From an uncultured Hungatella sp. (lineage in GTDB: Bacteria; Bacillota; Clostridia; Lachnospirales; Lachnospiraceae): DNA of 9,956 nt. Shown piece by piece: positions 6,039 through 9,956 of the stretch (positions are counted from its first letter, which is position 1; each line of letters begins with the position of its first letter). The notes beneath the pieces were generated by a model that saw nothing but the letters and a program-made list of their open reading frames with translations, searched no databases and was not told where the DNA came from. Position numbers and translations under genes: made by a program. Location of the stretch: positions 73,722-83,677 of the forward strand of contig CAJTOT010000006.1 of assembly GCA_910577935.1 (NCBI GenBank), in the 5' to 3' direction.

Positions 6039-7760
6039 TTACTGCTCAAGCCAGATATTGTTAAACGGAGATGTCACTACCATCTGGCTGTCCGCGCGGA
6101 GAACCGCATCGTGTACCCTGCTGGAGGTTGCCCAGTTGCGGCACTCGTACGCATAATAGATACCGGTGTACTCGTTCATAACTTTTTCCATAGCTTTCAC
6201 GTAGATCTCTCTCCTGGCCTCCTCGTCGGTCAGGGCAAAGGCCTCGTTCAGCATCTTATCCATCTCCTCGTCGGTGTAGCCGCCGGAGTTGGAAGAAGCA
6301 TGGATCGTCGTGGTTGAGAAGAACTTATCCAGGAAACCATAGGGGTCCGGGTTGGAGTTCCAGCTTACGCCGAAGCTGTTCACCGTATCGCCCTGCCAGG
6401 AATCCGGAACCGTCGCGGACCACTCTGCCATGGTGGAGGACTTGATATCCAGCTTGACGCCGATCTCGCCCCAGTAGTACTGAAGTATCTGGGCCATTTT
6501 CTCCCGATAGGTGGTGGAACCGATGTAGATGGTCATGCTGAATCCGTCAGGATAACCGGCCTCCGCCAGAAGCGCCTTCGCTCCTTCCGGGTCATAAGCC
6601 GGGACAAGGGCGTTGAGGGAAGTGTCATAACCCCAGGAGTAAGCGGTCAGCGGCTGATAAGCTCTTGTTCCCTCGCCATACTGGTAGATGCCGGACACCA
6701 GCGCGTCAATATCCACTGCCATGGTCAGCGCCTGGCGGACCTTGGGGTCAGCCGTGGGACCGTTCTGCAGGTTAAAGCGAACATAGGTGATGGCGGAACT
6801 GGGTGTCTGCAGAAGCAGTCCCTCGTCCCCGGCTCTCTTGATGGACTCGCCCTGGAGATACATGGCAATATCAACCTCGCCGGTAGTTACCGCATTGATC
6901 GCCTGGTTGGAATCAGACACGATGCGGAATTCGATTCCGTCCACATAGGGCTCAGTGCCCCAGTAATTATCGTTCTTTTTCAGGACAACCTTCTCGTCTG
7001 TGACAATCTCTTCCAGGGTGAACGGGCCGGTGCCTACGATATGGCTGCTGAATTCGTCTCCCCAGCCTTCCACCTCTTCCCTGGGTACGATGGAGGCGCC
7101 CACCTCAGTAAGCTGAGTGATAAACGGGCCCGCCGGGGAAGTCATATGTAACAGAACCGTGGTGTCGTCAACTACTTCCGCATAGTCAAAGAAATCACGG
7201 CATACACGGTCGGTAGGCGACTCCTCTTTACTTCTCTCCAGAGAATACTTCACATCCTCCGCGGTCATCTTTCTTCCCTTCACATACCGGCCGTTCTGGA
7301 AATACACATCGTCGCGGAGGTGGATGGTGTAGGTCAGTCCGTCGTCGCTCACCTCATATCCGGTAGCCAGGCACGGAATAGACTCCTCATACTCCTTGTC
7401 ATAGATGAACAGGGTCTCCAGCACATTGTACATAATATGGCTCTCGTAAACGGTAGTATAGCCGGCCGGGTCCAGGGTCAGAGGGGCTGACGGCATGGAT
7501 ACCACCAGCGTCCCCCCCGGAGTCACCTCCGCGTCGGTCTGTCCGATGGAGATGGCCGCGTCAAGGGTCTGCCCCGTGGCATTGGCATCGGGAGTCATCC
7601 TGCTTCCCGCCGCCGTGGTCTCTCCTCCTGCCGATGTCGCTGCGCCGCCGGCTGCCGTCGTTGTCGCTGCCGTATCGCCGCCGGAACCGCCGCATCCCGC
7701 CAGAGCGGAAGCTGCCATAACCGCTGCCATAGCCAGAGCCATAATAGGTTTTCTTTTCAT
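6039..7760 (-). CDS. Peptide-binding lipoprotein, SBP family 5 (DppA/OppA-like)
   Basis: This 573-residue extracellular lipoprotein captures the substrate for the importer. The N-terminus is a lipoprotein signal: MKRK, a hydrophobic stretch (5-19), then lipobox L20-A21-G22-C23, so Cys23 should be lipid-anchored. Residues 24 to about 80 form a low-complexity Gly/Ala/Thr/Ser linker, as in many clostridial lipoproteins. The binding fold follows, with LTYTIHLRDDVYFQNGR (142-158) and KMTAEDVKYSLERS (164-177), the family-5 signature, and later VRQALTMAVDIDALV. The family binds peptides, nickel, haem or other small solutes; the sequence alone does not fix the ligand. Length is slightly above usual because of the linker. 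The frame is open upstream to a TTG at 7871, but ATG 7760 has GGGAG 8 nt upstream and gives a proper signal peptide. It is first in the operon behind the promoter at 7941-7970. Confidence 0.93.
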   Translation of the reverse strand: MKRKPIMALAMAAVMAASALAGCGGSGGDTAATTTAAGGAATSAGGETTAAGSRMTPDANATGQTLDAAISIGQTDAEVTPGGTLVVSMPSAPLTLDPAGYTTVYESHIMYNVLETLFIYDKEYEESIPCLATGYEVSDDGLTYTIHLRDDVYFQNGRYVKGRKMTAEDVKYSLERSKEESPTDRVCRDFFDYAEVVDDTTVLLHMTSPAGPFITQLTEVGASIVPREEVEGWGDEFSSHIVGTGPFTLEEIVTDEKVVLKKNDNYWGTEPYVDGIEFRIVSDSNQAINAVTTGEVDIAMYLQGESIKRAGDEGLLLQTPSSAITYVRFNLQNGPTADPKVRQALTMAVDIDALVSGIYQYGEGTRAYQPLTAYSWGYDTSLNALVPAYDPEGAKALLAEAGYPDGFSMTIYIGSTTYREKMAQILQYYWGEIGVKLDIKSSTMAEWSATVPDSWQGDTVNSFGVSWNSNPDPYGFLDKFFSTTTIHASSNSGGYTDEEMDKMLNEAFALTDEEARREIYVKAMEKVMNEYTGIYYAYECRNWATSSRVHDAVLRADSQMVVTSPFNNIWLEQ

Positions 7761-7780
7761 AATAATCTCTCCCTTCTCTT

Positions 7781-7819
7781 CCCGGCTGCCAGAACACGTC
7801 TTTGACGCCTTTGGCCGGG
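7781..7819 (-). promoter_or_regulatory. Nested hairpin in the importer leader, just before the RBS
   Basis: On the minus strand CCCGGC (7819-7814) pairs with GCCGGG (7786-7781), with CGTC (7807-7804) and GACG (7800-7797) as an inner 4-bp hairpin with a 3-nt loop. The hairpin ends about 8 nt upstream of the GGGAG ribosome binding site of the binding-protein gene. It could affect translation or leader stability. I recognise no known riboswitch class. Confidence 0.4.
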
Positions 7820-7840
7820 TACTCCCAGGTAAATAAAGCA

Positions 7841-7886
7841 AAAATCGATGGCACACGAATATCCTCTTCAAATCGCCATCGATTTT
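7841..7886 (-). terminator. Terminator-like hairpin in the importer leader (possible attenuator)
   Basis: AAAATCGATGGC (7886-7875 on the minus strand) and GCCATCGATTTT (7852-7841) are perfect 12-bp complements with a 22-nt loop. The 3' arm runs into another T, then GCTTTATTT. It lies between the promoter (7941-7970) and the binding-protein start (7760), about 48 nt after the predicted transcription start. It can either end transcription early or act as a 5' structural element. The T-run is partly inside the stem and the stem is AT-rich, so termination strength is uncertain. Confidence 0.5.
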
Positions 7887-7914
7887 AATCTTATCTATCC
7901 TGTTTGCCGTCAGC

Positions 7915-7928
7915 TTTTACCGCTTTCA
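7915..7928 (-). promoter_or_regulatory. cre-like CcpA operator candidate
   Basis: The minus strand reads TGAAAGCGGTAAAA. Against the usual cre pattern (TGNAANCGNWNNCW) only the near-final C is missing. It lies at about +7 to +20 from the predicted start of the importer promoter, a position from which CcpA is known to repress by blocking initiation or elongation. This suggests carbon catabolite repression of the transporter. No ccpA gene is in the window. Confidence 0.45.
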
Positions 7929-7940
7929 GCTATGCCCCCT

Positions 7941-7970
7941 ATTATAAGCAGATTGAGGAACGTCCGTCAA
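7941..7970 (-). promoter_or_regulatory. Sigma-A promoter of the importer operon
   Basis: The minus strand has -35 TTGACG (7970-7965), an 18-nt spacer, and a perfect -10 TATAAT (7946-7941), preceded by a run of seven A residues that may act as an UP element. The predicted start is near 7934, leaving a leader of about 174 nt before the binding-protein ATG. It is the strongest promoter match in the window. Confidence 0.75.
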
Positions 7971-8131
7971 GTTTTTTTCCCAAAACCGGCATTTTTCCTA
8001 ATTTTATTAACTCTTTGATTAATTATATAAAGTAAAATCTCGCTATTTTCCTATGTTATCCCTTTATTGTGTTAAATTATGGTTTTTGTAATTTATTTTT
8101 TTAAGAAATATGTCCGGACACATGGATTTTC
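7971..8131. other. AT-rich spacer between comF and the importer promoter
   Basis: About 160 bp of strongly AT-rich DNA separates the recD2-comF pair from the importer promoter. No gene is seen. A 10-bp palindrome, TGTCCGGACA (8111-8120), lies about 11 nt past the comF stop, but I find no clear terminator for comF, so read-through into the importer is possible. A TATAAT-like hexamer lies near 8024 on the minus strand without a matching -35. Confidence 0.5.
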
Positions 8132-8860
8132 TCACGCGCCTCTGCCGACAAAGAGCGTCAGGGTGAAGACCTTCTCTGCCCCCATGGATATCAGGATTCT
8201 GGCACAGGCTTCCAGGGTGCTGCCTGTCGTGTAGATGTCATCCACCAGGAGAACTCTCTCCGCGCCAGGAGGCAGCTTCCCCGGCTCAAAGGCCTTCTCC
8301 AGGTTTTTAAGCCGCTGGGACGGGTCCAGTTCTTTCTGGGGAGCCGTCTTCTTCACCCGCCGGAGGGCGTCTGGGCACAGAGGCGCTTTAAGCCTGGCGG
8401 CAAGCTTCTCCGCCAGAATCTCCGCCTGGTTGAAGCCTCTTGTTCTCCTGCGCCCAGGGTGTACCGGCACCGGCGCCACTGCCTGGAGGTTCATGCGCAC
8501 CAGCCTTTTTTCAAACCGCGCCCAGGCCGCCTCCCCGTAGAAGTCCAGAAACTCCCGCTTGTTTTTATACTTGACAGCAGCCATGGAACGGCTGGCGCAA
8601 TCGTTGTACTCAAAGACCGCCAGATTATACTCAAATGACCGCCTGTGCCGGCTGCAGTCCAGACAGTACTCCAGCCTCTCGTGCTCCACCGCCTTGCCGC
8701 ATTTCTTGCAAACGGGATTTTTTACAATAGAGAGTTTTTTCACACAGCCAGGGCAGATCAGCTCCCCCCTCGGCTGCACGATGTCAAAACATACGGGACA
8801 GCGGCGGGGAAAGAGAAGGTCCGCCGCCTCCGCTGTTATTTTCCGGAACATTTTTTCCAT
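8132..8860 (-). CDS. comF: ComF-family protein (double zinc ribbon plus phosphoribosyltransferase domain)
   Basis: This 242-residue cytoplasmic protein has the ComF/GntX layout. Two Cys4 zinc-binding ribbons come first: Cys21, 24, 36, 39 and Cys51, 54, 66, 69. A phosphoribosyltransferase-type domain follows, with VAPVPVHPGRRRTRGFNQAE (128-147) and the PRPP-binding loop VLLVDDIYTTGST (203-215). In naturally competent bacteria ComF helps handle incoming single-stranded DNA with helicase partners; many non-competent bacteria also keep it, where the role is unclear. No other competence genes are visible. The ATG at 8860 is 4 nt after the recD2 stop, with GGAGAGG (inside the recD2 end) 10 nt upstream, so the two genes are very likely co-transcribed and translationally linked. 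An alternative ATG at codon 4 is possible. All eight zinc Cys residues and the PRPP loop are intact, so the protein should be functional. Confidence 0.93.
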   Translation of the reverse strand: MEKMFRKITAEAADLLFPRRCPVCFDIVQPRGELICPGCVKKLSIVKNPVCKKCGKAVEHERLEYCLDCSRHRRSFEYNLAVFEYNDCASRSMAAVKYKNKREFLDFYGEAAWARFEKRLVRMNLQAVAPVPVHPGRRRTRGFNQAEILAEKLAARLKAPLCPDALRRVKKTAPQKELDPSQRLKNLEKAFEPGKLPPGAERVLLVDDIYTTGSTLEACARILISMGAEKVFTLTLFVGRGA

Positions 8861-8864
8861 ATAA

Positions 8865-9956
8865 TCACAACCTCTCCAGCTCCCAGAGCCGGTCCTTCAG
8901 CCCGGAATACCGTCTCTGTTCCACCTGATTGTCCACCATGCCCTGGAAAACCCCCGGCAGTCCCACCAGGCATACGCAGGACCGCGCCCTGGTAACTGCC
9001 GTGTAGATGAGATTTCTGCTCATAAGCATGCGGGGACCGCTGAAAACCGGGATAATCACCGCCGGATACTCGCTCCCCTGGGACTTGTGTATGGTAACCG
9101 CGTAGGCAAGCTCCAGCTCTTCCAGCTGCTTAAAGCTGTATTCCGCCGTCTTCCCCTCGTCAAACTCTACCCGGAGGGTCTCGGCGAACAGGTTCAGCTC
9201 CCTGATAATGCCCATATCCCCGTTGAACACCCCGGTGCCTGTCTCCGTAACAATATCATGCCCGCCCCGAACCTCCCACGCCATCTGGTAATTATTTTTA
9301 ATCTGCATGACCTTGTCCCCCAGGCGGAAGACGGTCCCTCCCGCCTCCTTCTCCGGCTTCTGTCCGTCAGGGGGATTGAGAAATGACTGTAGGATGGTAT
9401 TGAGCCGTTCCACCCCAAGGGCGCCTTTCCTCATAGGCGTCATGATCTGGATATCCAGAGGCTCGGCCCCCACATATCCGGGCAGTTTCCTGGTCATCAG
9501 CGTCAGCATGGCGCTTATGATGGCGTCCGGGTTCTCCCTCCGGATAAACAGAAAATCCCTGCTTCTTTTGGCCAGGTCAATCTTCTCTCCCCTGTTGATC
9601 CTGTGGGCATTGACAATGATGTCGCTCTCCGCCGCCTGCCGGAAAATGCGGGTCAGCTCCACCACATTGAAGCAGCCTGAGTGGATCATGTCCTTCAGCA
9701 CATTGCCCGGCCCCACCGACGGCAGCTGATTGATGTCTCCCACCAGAATCAGCCTGGAGCCCACGCTCACCGCCTTCAGAAGGGACTGCATCAGGTGGAT
9801 GTCCACCATGGACATCTCGTCGATGATGATCACGTCAGCCTCCAGGGGATTCTCCTCGTTTCTCTGGAACCGGGTGCCGACGGTCCCTTCGTCCCCCGGC
9901 CCTCCCATCAGCTCCAGCATGCGGTGGATCGTCCTTGCCTCGTACCCCGTGGCTTC
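8865..9956 (-). CDS. recD2: RecD2-type SF1B DNA helicase, C-terminal part (cut by window edge)
   Basis: The frame runs from the window edge to a stop at 8865, giving 363 residues; roughly the N-terminal half is missing (RecD2 proteins are usually about 740 residues). It begins EATGYEARTIHRMLE, a helicase motif Ia region, in frame and upstream of the first internal Met. Then come IIIDEMSM (43-50, motif II/Walker B), GDINQLPSVGPG (73-84, motif III), LTRIFRQ (101-107, motif IV), TIHKSQGSEY (288-297, motif V) and YTAVTRA (318-324, motif VI). The family unwinds DNA 5'-to-3' and, in Bacillus and Deinococcus, is involved in repair, mismatch handling and fork maintenance without RecBC. The downstream comF gene begins 4 nt after the stop. 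The motif set separates it clearly from UvrD-type helicases. The Walker A motif is expected outside the window. Confidence 0.93.
   Translation of the reverse strand, partial: EATGYEARTIHRMLELMGGPGDEGTVGTRFQRNEENPLEADVIIIDEMSMVDIHLMQSLLKAVSVGSRLILVGDINQLPSVGPGNVLKDMIHSGCFNVVELTRIFRQAAESDIIVNAHRINRGEKIDLAKRSRDFLFIRRENPDAIISAMLTLMTRKLPGYVGAEPLDIQIMTPMRKGALGVERLNTILQSFLNPPDGQKPEKEAGGTVFRLGDKVMQIKNNYQMAWEVRGGHDIVTETGTGVFNGDMGIIRELNLFAETLRVEFDEGKTAEYSFKQLEELELAYAVTIHKSQGSEYPAVIIPVFSGPRMLMSRNLIYTAVTRARSCVCLVGLPGVFQGMVDNQVEQRRYSGLKDRLWELERL

Noticed and set aside
7761..7871. 37-codon N-terminal extension of the binding protein, from TTG 7871
   Set aside because: It lacks a ribosome binding site, would bury the lipoprotein signal peptide, and runs through the leader hairpin; ATG 7760 has a good RBS and a proper signal sequence.
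8019..8030. Second importer promoter at a TATAAT-like hexamer in the AT-rich spacer
   Set aside because: No usable -35 at 16-18 nt, and such hexamers are expected by chance in DNA this AT-rich.

Overview
The window looks like chromosomal DNA from an anaerobic Firmicute, most likely a Lachnospiraceae-type clostridium. The points in favour are strong GGAGG-type ribosome binding sites, a lipoprotein binding protein with an Ala/Gly/Thr/Ser-rich linker, GC-rich genes separated by AT-rich gaps, a CcpA-type (cre-like) operator and a recD2-comF gene pair. This placement is inference from style; no 16S or other marker gene is present. Every gene I can support lies on the minus strand, so transcription runs from high to low coordinates.

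In transcription order: (1) 9956-8865 is the C-terminal half of a RecD2-type helicase, cut by the window edge. (2) 8860-8132 is a ComF-family protein, 4 nt downstream of recD2. (3) 8131-7761 is a gene-free stretch of 371 bp. It holds an AT-rich section, a good sigma-A promoter (7941-7970), a cre-like site (7915-7928) just after the predicted start, a terminator-like hairpin (7841-7886) and a second hairpin (7781-7819) before the next gene. (4) 7760-2051 is a complete five-gene peptide-type ABC importer: lipoprotein binding protein, two permeases and two ATPases. The last four genes are packed with overlaps or gaps of a few bases; a 125-bp gap with a 9-bp hairpin separates the binding protein from the first permease. 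(5) 2050-1729 is a second gene-free stretch (322 bp) with a Rho-independent terminator (1875-1934) and a weak promoter candidate. (6) 1728-367 is an AbgB-like M20D metallohydrolase with a TTG start. (7) 366-294 holds an 8-bp inverted repeat. (8) 293-1 is the N-terminal part of an imidazolonepropionase-type amidohydrolase, cut by the window edge.

Read together, the central genes suggest uptake and breakdown of a peptide or acylated amino acid. The lipoprotein captures the substrate outside the membrane, the permeases and ATPases import it, and the M20D enzyme (perhaps with the amidohydrolase) could cleave it in the cytoplasm. The link between transporter and hydrolases rests on adjacency only. 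I found no phage, transposon, CRISPR, tRNA or rRNA features and no clearly new protein system. The most interesting material is in the non-coding regions, especially the possible two-layer control of the transporter (cre-like site plus leader terminator).
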